Source: Gemmatimonas sp.
GTDB lineage: Bacteria; Gemmatimonadota; Gemmatimonadetes; Gemmatimonadales; Gemmatimonadaceae
Reading direction: 5' to 3'
Assembly: GCA_011390805.1 (NCBI GenBank)
Contig: JAABRT010000002.1
Location: forward strand, 471-64,470
DNA length: 64,000 bases
This document shows, one piece after another, positions 54,043 to 62,796 of this stretch (position 1 is its first letter; each line of letters opens with the position of its first letter). The notes beneath the pieces are model-generated. The model saw only the letters and a program-made list of their open reading frames with translations. It had not been told where the DNA came from and did no database searches. The position numbers and the translations under genes were made by a program.

Positions 54043-54061
54043 ACCGAATATACGCCGAAGT
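54043..54061 (-). promoter_or_regulatory. Candidate SOS operator upstream of imuA
   Basis: On the coding strand this reads ACTTCGGCGTATATTCGGT, the direct repeat TTCGG-N6-TTCGG seen before imuB. It begins 3 nt upstream of the start codon, in the gap shared with phhB, so it may also touch the phhB promoter. Confidence 0.6.
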
Positions 54062-54167
54062 CTGACAGTCGGGTCCCACCGTTGGGGGGCGCACCCGGGG
54101 GGCTGCCGTCGCCGGTCCGTACCCCCGCCGACTGGCGCCCATTCGCCGGAGAGGCTAGCCTAGAACC

Positions 54168-54470
54168 ATGCACTCCCTCTCTGATATCGAAATCCAGCGC
54201 TCGCTGGGCACCCTGCCGGGGTGGGCGCGCAAGGGCAACACGCTTACGCGCACCTATCAGTTCGATGCGTTCCCCGCAGGCATCGACTTTCTGCGCAAGG
54301 TGGCCGATATCGCCGAGTCGCAGCAGCACCACCCGGATGTCGATGTGCGCTACACCAAGCTCACCTTCAATCTGAGCACGCACGACGCGGGCGGCATTAC
54401 CGAGAAAGACTTCGCGCTCGCGCGCGCCGTGGATGCCCTGTACGAATCAGACGTCAGCCCGCACGCTTAA
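54168..54470 (+). CDS. phhB: Pterin-4a-carbinolamine dehydratase
   Basis: 100 residues, full length for the family. Active-site motif: SQQHHPDVDVRYTKLTF, with His54, His55 and Asp57, and THDAGGITEKDFALA with the third His (72) and Asp73. The enzyme dehydrates 4a-hydroxytetrahydropterin formed by aromatic amino-acid hydroxylases. No hydroxylase gene is nearby. Its 3' end overlaps the convergent DUF4097 gene by 17 nt. Confidence 0.96.
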   Translation: MHSLSDIEIQRSLGTLPGWARKGNTLTRTYQFDAFPAGIDFLRKVADIAESQQHHPDVDVRYTKLTFNLSTHDAGGITEKDFALARAVDALYESDVSPHA

Positions 54471-55287
54471 GCGTCACGCTGCCGTTCACCGTGCTGGCCT
54501 TGAGCTCTCGGCCGCCTGATCCAATCGTACCGCGCAGCCGCTTGCGACTGATCGATCCCTGCACCGTGACAGGGAAATCGGTATTCACGCTGCCATTCAC
54601 AGTAGAGATATCGAGGTCGGCGTTGCTGTTGGCCGGCAGCTCAAGCGTGATCGCGCCATTCACCGTGCTGTAGCGCAGATCTTCGCCACCCAGCGAACTC
54701 ATCGCAGCAGCAATGGAGCCGTTCACGGTTTGCGCATGCACCGGTCCGCCCGTGCTGCGCGCATCAATGCTGCCGTTCACTGTCTTGACTTCCACCATAC
54801 CGGAAACGTCGTCAATGTCCACGCCGCCGTTCACGGTTTGCATGTTCACATGCACGCCATCGGGCACGCGCACGGTAAACTGCACTGACACATCGTTGTC
54901 GCGTCCGTTGCGGATGGACGAGTTGCCACGAATGCCGTCGTCGGTGCACTCGGCGTCGTTCCACAATGCGCACACCATGATGCCGCCATCACGTGCGGCT
55001 ACCTGCACAATGCGCACGTTGGCGGGGTCACCACGCCGCCAGCGCTTGTCGGCGCTCACTTCAACCCGGCCCGACGTGCTGCGTTCAACCGAGATGGCGC
55101 CGTTGATATTGCGCACGTGTACGGTGCGACCGGCGTCGAGCTGACCGGTGTACGAAAACGCGTTGCGTTCAACTTCCTGCGCCTGAGCAGCACGAGGTGC
55201 AACAACGAGCAATGCTGACACGGACAACGCAACGGCGGCACCTGTTGCCCGGCGCCAGCGACGGGATGCAAACCTGGGATATGACAT
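54454..55287 (-). CDS. DUF4097 beta-solenoid protein with TVNG repeats
   Basis: 277 residues from ATG 55287; the open frame to 55383 is not needed. The signal is VALSVSALLVVAPRAAQAQE. The body has six TVNG repeats (MQTVNGGVDI, VKTVNGSIDAR, AQTVNGSIAA, YSTVNGAITL, ISTVNGSVNT, ASTVNGSVTL), spaced about 22 residues apart, one per solenoid coil. Such proteins are exported and often follow ECF sigma/anti-sigma pairs; function is unknown. Last gene of the sigma operon. Confidence 0.9.
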   Translation of the reverse strand: MSYPRFASRRWRRATGAAVALSVSALLVVAPRAAQAQEVERNAFSYTGQLDAGRTVHVRNINGAISVERSTSGRVEVSADKRWRRGDPANVRIVQVAARDGGIMVCALWNDAECTDDGIRGNSSIRNGRDNDVSVQFTVRVPDGVHVNMQTVNGGVDIDDVSGMVEVKTVNGSIDARSTGGPVHAQTVNGSIAAAMSSLGGEDLRYSTVNGAITLELPANSNADLDISTVNGSVNTDFPVTVQGSISRKRLRGTIGSGGRELKASTVNGSVTLKRAG

Positions 55288-55318
55288 GTGTCTGATGGTT
55301 TGAGGATGAAAAATCAAC

Positions 55319-56467
55319 TCAGCGACGACGGCTACCGGTGTCCGCACTTCCCACCACGATGTTGCCGCTGAACGTGGAGACACTCACGAGCGGGCCACCA
55401 GCCGCACCCAGCTGAAAACGCCGCGCCCGCGAGTTGCCGGCGTCGGAGAACGAGAGCGACAAGGAGGAAAGGCTCTCAGCCACACCGCTGAGCACCGACT
55501 CTACAAGCTGCGAAACACTGCGCTCCAGATTGCGCTCCCACGATGCGCTGTCCCGGCTGTTGCGCGAGGTGTCGCTGCGACGCATGGAATCCTGCAGAAC
55601 GCGGCGCACGGAATCACGTAGCCGGCTGCGTTCGCGATCACGCTCGCGCTGCTCTGCCGCAGTTGTATCACGCTGTGCGGCACCGGGGGAGGGCAGCAGT
55701 ATGAGTGGCAGGTCGGTGGTGCTGACTTCCCCGCTGAAGCTCTGCACGTCGAGCAGTGCGCGCGCGTTGGCTGGCACCTGCAGTCGCACTTCGCCGGAAT
55801 GCGAGTTGAACTCATAGCGACCCGAATCATCGAAACCGCTCGTCCACCGCACATCACCGCTTACAACCTGAATCTGTACTCGGCGCGAGGTGACGTCGCG
55901 CAACGTGATGTCAGAAGACGTGCCCGCCACGTCGACATCACCGGTGACATTCTCGAGCACGATGTCGCCACTGGTGGTGGAGATCCGCACGCCATCGCTG
56001 ATGGTGCGTGCGATGATGTCACCGGCTACGGTCGCCACACGCAACTGTCGCGCATTGGTGACCGCGATGTCACCGGAGGTGCTGCGTACTTCAACATCGG
56101 CGTCTGTACCAGCCACCGAGATATCACCGCTGTGTGATCGAATCAACACCACGGTACCGCGCGGCAGTTCAACCGACAAATCAACATCGCCGCGCAAACG
56201 ATCACGGGAGCCATCAATCCGGAATGCACGACCGCTGCCCGAGACCAGAGATCGCGCCTCACCCCCGTCGCTGCGCACTGCGAGTCGGCCGTCTGCGCCT
56301 GTTCGAACCCTGATGTCTCCCCCACGCGACGAGATTTCCACAGTGGCTGACGCATCGATGGAGAGGGTTGTATCACTGCGCGACTGCGCAGATACCGACC
56401 AGGGCGCAGCGAGAAGAGCTGCTGCGAGCCCAACGGTGAACGGAACGTATTTCACTGAGCGATTCAT
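55319..56467 (-). CDS. DUF4097 beta-solenoid protein with SGD/SGE repeats
   Basis: 382 residues. Signal: FTVGLAAALLAAPWSVSAQS. The repeated core is Ser-Gly-Asp/Glu in place of TVNG (IRSHSGDISVAG, RSTSGDIAVTN, VSGDVRWTSG, SHSGEVRLQV, SFSGEVSTTD, TFSGNIVVG), a solenoid again. An Arg/Asp/Ser-rich linker (about 275-335: REQRERDRERSRLRDSVRRV-like) separates the last coils. It lies between the anti-sigma gene and its shorter paralogue. Function unknown; a cell-surface or envelope role is likely. Confidence 0.9.
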   Translation of the reverse strand: MNRSVKYVPFTVGLAAALLAAPWSVSAQSRSDTTLSIDASATVEISSRGGDIRVRTGADGRLAVRSDGGEARSLVSGSGRAFRIDGSRDRLRGDVDLSVELPRGTVVLIRSHSGDISVAGTDADVEVRSTSGDIAVTNARQLRVATVAGDIIARTISDGVRISTTSGDIVLENVTGDVDVAGTSSDITLRDVTSRRVQIQVVSGDVRWTSGFDDSGRYEFNSHSGEVRLQVPANARALLDVQSFSGEVSTTDLPLILLPSPGAAQRDTTAAEQRERDRERSRLRDSVRRVLQDSMRRSDTSRNSRDSASWERNLERSVSQLVESVLSGVAESLSSLSLSFSDAGNSRARRFQLGAAGGPLVSVSTFSGNIVVGSADTGSRRR

Positions 56468-56479
56468 AAAAGGAGTGAA

Positions 56480-57331
56480 CTAGAGAAACGCCAGACGGCG
56501 CAGTAGATCGACTTTGCGTTCATACGCGCGGTCAAGTTGCTCAAGCAGAAAGCCGCTGTTGGGATCACTCTCCAACGCTGCTCTGCTTTCCAGAATGGCA
56601 TTGTCAATGATGTCAAGATTGCGACGCACTACGCTCACCGTGCTGCTGTCGAGCATGTCGAGCTGTGATTCGGCAATTGTGCGCAGCTTGGCGATCTCAC
56701 GTCCGTACAGTGTGTCCATCGTGATCATGCGTTCGCTGTCGGTTACACTGCCGGCTGTGGGCGCGCGATCGGCAACGAGTGTGATTCGCCCGCGGTCCGG
56801 GGCGTCGGTGCCTTCGCCAACGGAGTCGCCGGTCGGGCCGAGCGACGCGGCGGGAGCTGTGGCCATGGTCTGCGCAAACGCATCGGCCGCCTCAGTTCCT
56901 CCCCGCACCGTGTCACGGTTGAGCGCGAGTGCCGGCACTTCCACGGTCGCCGCTGTGTTGCGCGCCAGCGTCCACGTAGCGCCCGCGCTCGCGGTTACCA
57001 GCACCGCTGCGGCGGCGGCTAACGCTCGCCAGCTCACAGTGCGCGACTGCCGCGTGGACGCCTCACCCGTTGGCAGCCGGAGCACGGCAGGGTCCAGGCG
57101 CGCTTCAATGTCCGGCCACAAGTCACGTGATGGCGCGATCGGCGGCAGTACACCCGCGGCATGCACAATGCGATCGAGGTCGGCAACCATCGCGCGGCAG
57201 GGCGCACAACCGGACAGGTGCCGCTCCGAGAGTGCGCGCTCACGTTCGGTAAGCCCGCCCTCAAGAAACTCCCCGAGCGTGCTCTCGAATGTGTCGCATG
57301 TCATGCGTGGTGTCTGACCCGACTCACTCAT
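56480..57331 (-). CDS. Zinc-containing anti-sigma factor
   Basis: 283 residues. The N-terminal ZAS motif HLSGCAPC follows the helix LTERERALSERHLSG, giving His, Cys and Cys ligands for zinc, with a first Cys in TCDTFE. One membrane helix lies around 105-125 (ALAAAAAVLVTASAGATWTL). The outer part is helical (LRTIAESQLDMLDSSTVSVV and the helix ERKVDLLRRLAF). It should hold the partner sigma factor until a signal destroys or alters it. Start overlaps the sigma stop by 4 nt. Confidence 0.92.
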   Translation of the reverse strand: MSESGQTPRMTCDTFESTLGEFLEGGLTERERALSERHLSGCAPCRAMVADLDRIVHAAGVLPPIAPSRDLWPDIEARLDPAVLRLPTGEASTRQSRTVSWRALAAAAAVLVTASAGATWTLARNTAATVEVPALALNRDTVRGGTEAADAFAQTMATAPAASLGPTGDSVGEGTDAPDRGRITLVADRAPTAGSVTDSERMITMDTLYGREIAKLRTIAESQLDMLDSSTVSVVRRNLDIIDNAILESRAALESDPNSGFLLEQLDRAYERKVDLLRRLAFL

Positions 57332-57954
57332 TTGGAAAGTGCCTCGCGCAGCAGCATGCGGGCGCGATGAAGCTGCGCTTTGCTGCCGCCAGATGAAATG
57401 CCAAGAAACGAACCAATCTCGTCGTGCGTGTAACCTTCTACATCGTGCAGCACGAAGATGCGTCGCGCGCCCTCGGGGAGTTCTGCAATGGCCGATTCCA
57501 GATCAACACGATCGGCCACCGTCACCGGCCGTGCCGGTGCATTGTCGAGGGCCTGCTCGTCATCGACCGTGCGCCTCTTGTGTACGCCACTCTTCTGGCG
57601 ATGCGACAGCACAACGTTCACGGCCACCCGATGCAACCACGTGCCGAACGCAGAGTCTCCCCGAAACAACGTCAGCTTCTGCCACGCCCGCACAAACACA
57701 TCCTGTACCAACTCTTCCGCCACCGCGCGTTCACCGGTCATTCGCAAACAGAGCGCGAAAATGCGCTCACAGTATTTGCGGTACAGCCGCTCGAATGCGC
57801 GCCGATCACCAGACACTGAGGCGGCAATATCTGCGGCGTCGGTGTCCGGCCCATCCGACGTTGCTGCGATCGCCGAGACACCGGCGCCAAACGCCGATAC
57901 TCTATGCGGTCGAGAAAAGTCAGGAATGGATCCGGTCACTGTCAGCGTGTGCAT
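57328..57954 (-). CDS. ECF-family RNA polymerase sigma factor
   Basis: 208 residues with about 45 extra residues at the start. Region 2: DRRAFERLYRKYCERIFALC, AEELVQDVFVRAWQKLTLFR and GTWLHRVAVNVVLSHRQK. Region 4: AIAELPEGARRIFVLHDVEG, YTHDEIGSFLGISSGGSKAQ and LHRARMLLREAL. It heads the operon and is co-translated with its anti-sigma factor. The family and partner suggest an envelope-stress regulon, including the DUF4097 proteins; autoregulation is likely. Confidence 0.95.
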   Translation of the reverse strand: MHTLTVTGSIPDFSRPHRVSAFGAGVSAIAATSDGPDTDAADIAASVSGDRRAFERLYRKYCERIFALCLRMTGERAVAEELVQDVFVRAWQKLTLFRGDSAFGTWLHRVAVNVVLSHRQKSGVHKRRTVDDEQALDNAPARPVTVADRVDLESAIAELPEGARRIFVLHDVEGYTHDEIGSFLGISSGGSKAQLHRARMLLREALSK

Positions 57955-58118
57955 GGCCCCCGTGTTGGTGATGCCCCGTTTGACGGAGCGAGGGCGGAAA
58001 GGGTTTGAATCCGAAGCCAGCAGCCTGGCTGGTCGGTGGTGGACGCTGTATCAGCAAACCCTACGGCGGGCCGGTGCGCGGGGATTCTGCGAGCTGTGCA
58101 GTAGTTCAGATTTGAGGC
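57955..58118. other. Divergent gap, likely promoter of the sigma operon and the YdjM-type gene
   Basis: 164 bases between divergent starts. I saw no gene. A promoter recognised by the sigma factor itself may lie here, but no element is clear enough to mark. Confidence 0.3.
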
Positions 58119-59372
58119 ATGGACAACATGACTCATGGCCTGGCCGGCCTGCTGATGGCCGATCTGGCGTTGCGCGCCTACGAGTCGCGCGAGCGGATGC
58201 CCGCCGCCACCGGCCTGCGCAGAACCGCTGTTGCACTGGGCATTAGCGCCGCGGAGTTTCCGGACGCAGACCTCTTGTACTCGGGTGGCGTGCTGGGCAT
58301 CGGCAAGCTCGGCTATCTGTTGCACCACCGTGGACATACGCACACGGTGCTGTTTGCGGTGGTTATCGCGCTGGCGTTGTGGGCGCTGGTGCTGCTGATC
58401 CGTAAGGAGGCCCGGAAACCGGCTGAGCGCGGCCTGTTGCTCGCGCTGGCATTAGCCGGCACGCTGTCGCACATACTGCTCGACTTTACCAACAGCTACG
58501 GCGTGCATCCGTTCTGGCCGCTGGACAACCGATGGTTTTATGGGGACGCGATTTTCATTGTGGAGCCCTGGTTGTGGATTGTGGCCATTCCACCGTTGCT
58601 GTTTGGAAAACGCAGTGCGTTCGGGCGGATTGTGTTATCGCTCGCGCTGGCGGGCATTCTGGCGGCGGCGTGGTATGTAGAGCAAGTGGGCACCGATGTG
58701 GCGCTGGTCCTCACCATTGGTGCAGCACTCTGGACAGTGATGATGTGGCGTCTGCAAACCGCTCAGCGATTGTCGATGGCTGTTGGTGCCTGGCTACTGG
58801 TCGAAACTTTCGGATTCGTATCGTCATCGACAACGCGCGCGCACCTCGTACGGGCCACAACCGATGCCCGATTCATAGACGCCGTGATCAACTCGGCGCC
58901 GGGCAATGCCCTCTGTCAGAATGTGCTGGTGATTGAACTCAACGGCGACAAGTATGATGTGACGTCGGGAGTAGTGGCTCCGTGGCCGACGGTCCGGTCG
59001 GCCATGTCATGTGCAGGTGGTGAAGCGGAGATTGCGCAATCGCGCCTGCCGCAGCGCGGATTGGGCGATGGATTGCAGCCTTCACCGCGTGTGTCCAACG
59101 ACACAATCGTCTGGTTGCGCAGATGGCGTGGTGCACGTTCTGAACTGCAGCAGCTGGCGGCGACGCGCTGTGAAGTGGCGGCGGCGCTGGAGTTCATGCG
59201 CGCTCCGGTGTGGGAGCTCTCGGAAAACGGCGCGGTGAGGCTCTCCGACCTGCGCTACGGATTTGGTGGCAACGGCTTTGCCGACATGAGCTTCGATTCC
59301 GCGTCAAACACATGTCCACCGTATGTACCGGGATGGATTCCACCACGGGCCGATGTGATTGATGGAGACTAG
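58119..59372 (+). CDS. Membrane-bound metal-dependent hydrolase, YdjM/DUF457 family
   Basis: 417 residues. The N-terminus has MTHGLAGLLMADLALRAYES, the Asp-rich FPDADLLYSGG, then HHRGHTHTVLFAVVI and LSHILLDFTNSYGVHPFWPL, the metal site of the family. Five to six membrane helices fill residues 85-240. A C-terminal soluble part of ~150 residues, ending near VPGWIPPRADV, is longer than in YdjM. The enzyme type is inferred; substrates of this family are mostly unknown. Its 3' end was duplicated (see repeat at 59356). Confidence 0.88.
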   Translation: MDNMTHGLAGLLMADLALRAYESRERMPAATGLRRTAVALGISAAEFPDADLLYSGGVLGIGKLGYLLHHRGHTHTVLFAVVIALALWALVLLIRKEARKPAERGLLLALALAGTLSHILLDFTNSYGVHPFWPLDNRWFYGDAIFIVEPWLWIVAIPPLLFGKRSAFGRIVLSLALAGILAAAWYVEQVGTDVALVLTIGAALWTVMMWRLQTAQRLSMAVGAWLLVETFGFVSSSTTRAHLVRATTDARFIDAVINSAPGNALCQNVLVIELNGDKYDVTSGVVAPWPTVRSAMSCAGGEAEIAQSRLPQRGLGDGLQPSPRVSNDTIVWLRRWRGARSELQQLAATRCEVAAALEFMRAPVWELSENGAVRLSDLRYGFGGNGFADMSFDSASNTCPPYVPGWIPPRADVIDGD

Positions 59373-59434
59373 CCAGTCGGGCAGCGCGCGCATGATCTGA
59401 TTGATGGCCACTAGTCGGGCAGCGCGAGCATGAT
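59356..59434. repeat. Imperfect tandem duplication at the convergent stops of two genes
   Basis: The segment 59356-59396 (41 bp, starting TGATTGATGGAGACTAG) is repeated at 59398-59434 (37 bp) with a 4-bp deletion and three substitutions. The first copy holds the stop of the YdjM-type gene, the second the stop of the helicase gene on the other strand, so the duplication created part of the gap between them. Confidence 0.85.
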
Positions 59435-61819
59435 GACCTCAGGCGCCGACGTCGCACCCGGATTTGCTGCTGAAGGGCTCACTCCTTCGCTGCCATCTGT
59501 ATTCCGGCTCAGCTGTACCAGTAGCTTCAACCACTCGTCGGCCGGCGCTTTCGCTGGCGCGTTCTTGAGCAGCGCCTCCAGCTCGCGTTCATCACCCGCA
59601 CCACGCAGCGTTTGCACGGAATGCGATGCGGCGGAGGCGAGCGGTCTCAGGCGAAGACGTTCTTGCAGCGTGGCGCCGGCCAGGATGTTGCGGATATGTC
59701 GCTGCGCGCGATGCACGGGTGATTGCAGCGTAGGCACAAGCGTGTGTCGCTCAGCACGCTCAACCTCACGACGCAGCGCCCGGTGTACGGCGGCGAGGTG
59801 TGCGCTTATGCGCGACCGGGTGTGCGCGTGCTCAGACGGGACATCCGACAGCGACTCGATGCGCTGCAGCACAGCTGTTGTTGGATGTTGCGCGTAGCAG
59901 CCTGTGACTCCCACGTGCTCACTCGCCTGGTCAATTGTTTGCACGAGCTTCGCCAGCCCTTTTCGCTGACGCAGCGCACGCGTTCGCGTTCCCACAAACC
60001 AACCCCCCATCAACTGCGATTGATGCGAGGCCAGCCAGCCGGCCCGGGCGTGGTGCAGCACCACAATGGTGGTGCTGTGGCCTGCATGCACCACGGGAAC
60101 CACGCGGTCGGTGTCGCCGCAATCATCACGATTGCTTCGAGGATGGCTTTGGTCGTACGTGGGAGCGCTCAATGCCACCCAACGCCGAAATGTGCGCTCC
60201 AAGGCCGACGATCCACTCGGCAGTGCCATCAAGCGACGCGGCTGCCGCGGCGCGGCGTCAGATGCAAGTACCACCGATGCCGCACGCGCTTTAACACGCA
60301 GTCGCTCGGCAAGTCGCAGCAGGGCCGTTCCGCCACCCGGTGGTGAGACCGCGTACGCGTGCACCTCGCGAAATGCCGAACCAAGTCGCGCCACGCGACC
60401 CTCCCGCTGTGCAATCGCGGCCGGAGTCCAAGGCCAGTCCAGATGCACCACAACGCCCGCGTCCTGGAGATTCACTCCTTCGGCCAGCAAATCGGTAGTG
60501 AGCAGCAGATACACACGTTCATGCGCAGGTGGCGCACTCACGCCATGTGCCCGGGGTGCGACACGCTGCAGCAGCTCCCGGCGCGACAGCGGACCGCTGG
60601 CAATCCTACCGCCACGTGAGGTCAGCGTGGCCACACCCGCGTCCCATTGCAATACGCGGCCGATCGCGCGCACCGTGTCGGCGTACTGTGAGAACGCAAT
60701 GATCGTTACACCGCCATGGGCACGTCTCACACGGCGGAGCGCGTTGCCTCGTGCTCGATCAATCACTGCACCGGTCGCGCGCAACAGATGCTCAAGGGAT
60801 TCAAGTGCCGCACGATGACGCGTCAGTTGCGCCCGGGCATCGATCAGCGCAGCGGGCGTCACCTGCTCTGAACGCGAGACAAGCATGGACGTGAACCCCA
60901 GTTGTATCGTGTCTTCGGTAACAGTCCATGCGCGCAGCTCCGCGTGACTTGGCCATCGCCCTTCGGCCAGAATACCGTCGAGCGCCAGCGCGCGTGCACG
61001 ACGACGCTGCACCGCTGCGAGACAGGCGGCACTGCTCGAGCACCACGCTCTCACGAGGCCCAGGTTCACCAGCGCCCCGGCTGCTGTACCATCACGAGTA
61101 GGTACGGGTGGCGGAAGTTGCGCGAGCGCCCGCGTGATCTCGGCGTTGTCTCCCACGGGAATGGTCGGATGCGCTACCACGCGCGGCCTGGGCGATGAGT
61201 GTTGCTCGTCGCGCCGAATCACGTATTGGTACAAGTGATCGAGCGGAAGTGACACCGCCGCCTGTCCGAGAAACAACGCCAGCATGTGTGCGAGGTCTGA
61301 CGACCTGTTGTGAATCGGTGTTGCCGACAGGAGCAACACCTTGGCCCCCCGACAGATTTCAGCCACGCCCGCGTATCGTCGGGTGAACGGATTACGCAGA
61401 TGGTGTGCCTCGTCAATGATCACCAGCTTCGGGGCGACTGCTGTGCGAGCACCTGATTCCTGATTGCCGGTGTTGGCAGTCGAGAACTTGTGCAATGACC
61501 GCACGTGTACGTTTGCTGCCGCGCGACGCGCGGTGTCGCGCCACATGGGAACCAGTGCCGCAGGCGCGATCACGCAGGTTGACGGATGTTCAAGGGAGAG
61601 CGTCAGCGCGACCAGGGTTTTACCAAGACCCACGGCATCGGCCAGCAGGGCGCCTCCGTGTGTGGCGAGCATGGGGCGCAATCGCTCCACTGCCTCGGAC
61701 TGATGCGGCAGCAGCGTGTACTCGCCCAATCGCCGAGCATCGTGCGTCGCGGCAGCGGCCGACAGTCCCAGGCCAGCGCGACCAAGTGATGAGAGTGCGC
61801 GCGCCAATTCCTCGTGCAT
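59411..61819 (-). CDS. SNF2/DEAH-type helicase, defence-associated
   Basis: 802 residues from ATG 61819, whose first base is the last base of the recognition ORF stop (TAATG); a GTG at 61834 is less likely. Helicase motifs: Walker A ADAVGLGKTLVA, DEAH box LVIIDEAHHLRNPF, motif III LLLSATPIHNRSS, and in the second lobe LLTTDLLAEGVNLQDAG and TPAAIAQREGRVARLG with the arginine fingers. The C-terminal ~250 residues are helical and basic, with no known nuclease motif seen. This SNF2-like enzyme is co-translated with a modification ORF and a methyltransferase, as in restriction-like or DISARM-type defence loci. It is the third gene of that unit. Confidence 0.93.
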   Translation of the reverse strand: MHEELARALSSLGRAGLGLSAAAATHDARRLGEYTLLPHQSEAVERLRPMLATHGGALLADAVGLGKTLVALTLSLEHPSTCVIAPAALVPMWRDTARRAAANVHVRSLHKFSTANTGNQESGARTAVAPKLVIIDEAHHLRNPFTRRYAGVAEICRGAKVLLLSATPIHNRSSDLAHMLALFLGQAAVSLPLDHLYQYVIRRDEQHSSPRPRVVAHPTIPVGDNAEITRALAQLPPPVPTRDGTAAGALVNLGLVRAWCSSSAACLAAVQRRRARALALDGILAEGRWPSHAELRAWTVTEDTIQLGFTSMLVSRSEQVTPAALIDARAQLTRHRAALESLEHLLRATGAVIDRARGNALRRVRRAHGGVTIIAFSQYADTVRAIGRVLQWDAGVATLTSRGGRIASGPLSRRELLQRVAPRAHGVSAPPAHERVYLLLTTDLLAEGVNLQDAGVVVHLDWPWTPAAIAQREGRVARLGSAFREVHAYAVSPPGGGTALLRLAERLRVKARAASVVLASDAAPRQPRRLMALPSGSSALERTFRRWVALSAPTYDQSHPRSNRDDCGDTDRVVPVVHAGHSTTIVVLHHARAGWLASHQSQLMGGWFVGTRTRALRQRKGLAKLVQTIDQASEHVGVTGCYAQHPTTAVLQRIESLSDVPSEHAHTRSRISAHLAAVHRALRREVERAERHTLVPTLQSPVHRAQRHIRNILAGATLQERLRLRPLASAASHSVQTLRGAGDERELEALLKNAPAKAPADEWLKLLVQLSRNTDGSEGVSPSAANPGATSAPEVIMLALPD

Positions 61820-62796
61820 TACACCGACTGCCACGTGAGCAAGGGCTCGAGTTGCTGCACTGTGACACCGTACGCAGATGCTACCACGGCAAGGTGTTCT
61901 TCAGGAGACGGATAGTCTCCCGCTGCCCGCCTGCGTCCGAGTGGTGCCAGCATCACGCGCGCGCGCAGCCAGTTGTGCGGAACGGGCAATGAGCACACGG
62001 TCCACCCGAGGTACCGACGCCAACCTCCGCGGGCGGGTTCGGCGATTGCGTCCAGCCATGCGCCGGCAATCTGTGATGACAGCAGTGCATCAATCGCGTA
62101 GGCGTCATCGAGGTTGGCGGTGCGCAAGACATAACAGGTGTTGAGTGGAACAGTGGGATCACCGCTGTTGAGTACAACAGTGCGCAATGCCCGTCCAAAA
62201 TCGGCCCACACCAGCCTGGGCGTTTCGGCGCGCGCGGCGTCGGTGCGGAACAGTGTCCACCACGGCAGTCTGTGGGTGGCGTCGCGTCGTCCTTCGAGTT
62301 TAGGCTTCCAGCGTTGCATCCAGCGAGCGGCGCGTGGCGGCAGAGCGGTGAGCGGGCGCCCCTCTCGATCATGGGTCCATACAATGCGCAACGCGTGATC
62401 GGCCGCACGCGTGGCCTCATTTCGGGCGGAGTTGCCGAGCGCCTGGCCAGTGAGGGCGGGACGCAGCAGGGTGCGTTCAATTGTACCGGTGCGCTCACCG
62501 GCGGAGACAGTTGCGAGATGATCGTCGTGTTCATGCGCCGCCACCAGAAACGCATCGTTGCATCCGCATTTCACGCCAAGTGTGGGTCGCCCGAGGCCGG
62601 CGTCGCCGAGTGCGGGGCCTGACTGGCGAAGCAGTTCAAACACTGTTCGTACCTCTGGCGGCAGCAGCAGCCACGGAGCGGCGGGCTCCCCACCGAGCGG
62701 CAGCAAGCTGGCCGGAAGGTTGAACGCATGCTCACGCGTGCCGCGCACAACGTGCACGCGTATCTGGTCACCGTTGGTCAGGTGATCCGTGGGCAC
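61819..62796 (-). CDS. Target-recognition/C-terminal part of a DNA methyltransferase
   Basis: 325 residues from GTG 62796; its start overlaps the end of the methyltransferase frame by 19 nt in another phase. The sequence (PWLLLPPEVRTVFELLRQSG, LGVKCGCNDAFLVAAHEHDD, LVWADFGRALRTVVLNSGDP, CYVLRTANLDDAYAIDALLS and WLDAIAEPARGGWRRYLG) is typical of the specificity half that follows the catalytic domain in Eco57I-like or BREX-like methylases. In homologues it is one chain with the catalytic half, as I recall. The frame is open upstream to a stop at 62908-62910, so a single frameshift could rejoin the two. Confidence 0.8.
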   Translation of the reverse strand: MPTDHLTNGDQIRVHVVRGTREHAFNLPASLLPLGGEPAAPWLLLPPEVRTVFELLRQSGPALGDAGLGRPTLGVKCGCNDAFLVAAHEHDDHLATVSAGERTGTIERTLLRPALTGQALGNSARNEATRAADHALRIVWTHDREGRPLTALPPRAARWMQRWKPKLEGRRDATHRLPWWTLFRTDAARAETPRLVWADFGRALRTVVLNSGDPTVPLNTCYVLRTANLDDAYAIDALLSSQIAGAWLDAIAEPARGGWRRYLGWTVCSLPVPHNWLRARVMLAPLGRRRAAGDYPSPEEHLAVVASAYGVTVQQLEPLLTWQSV

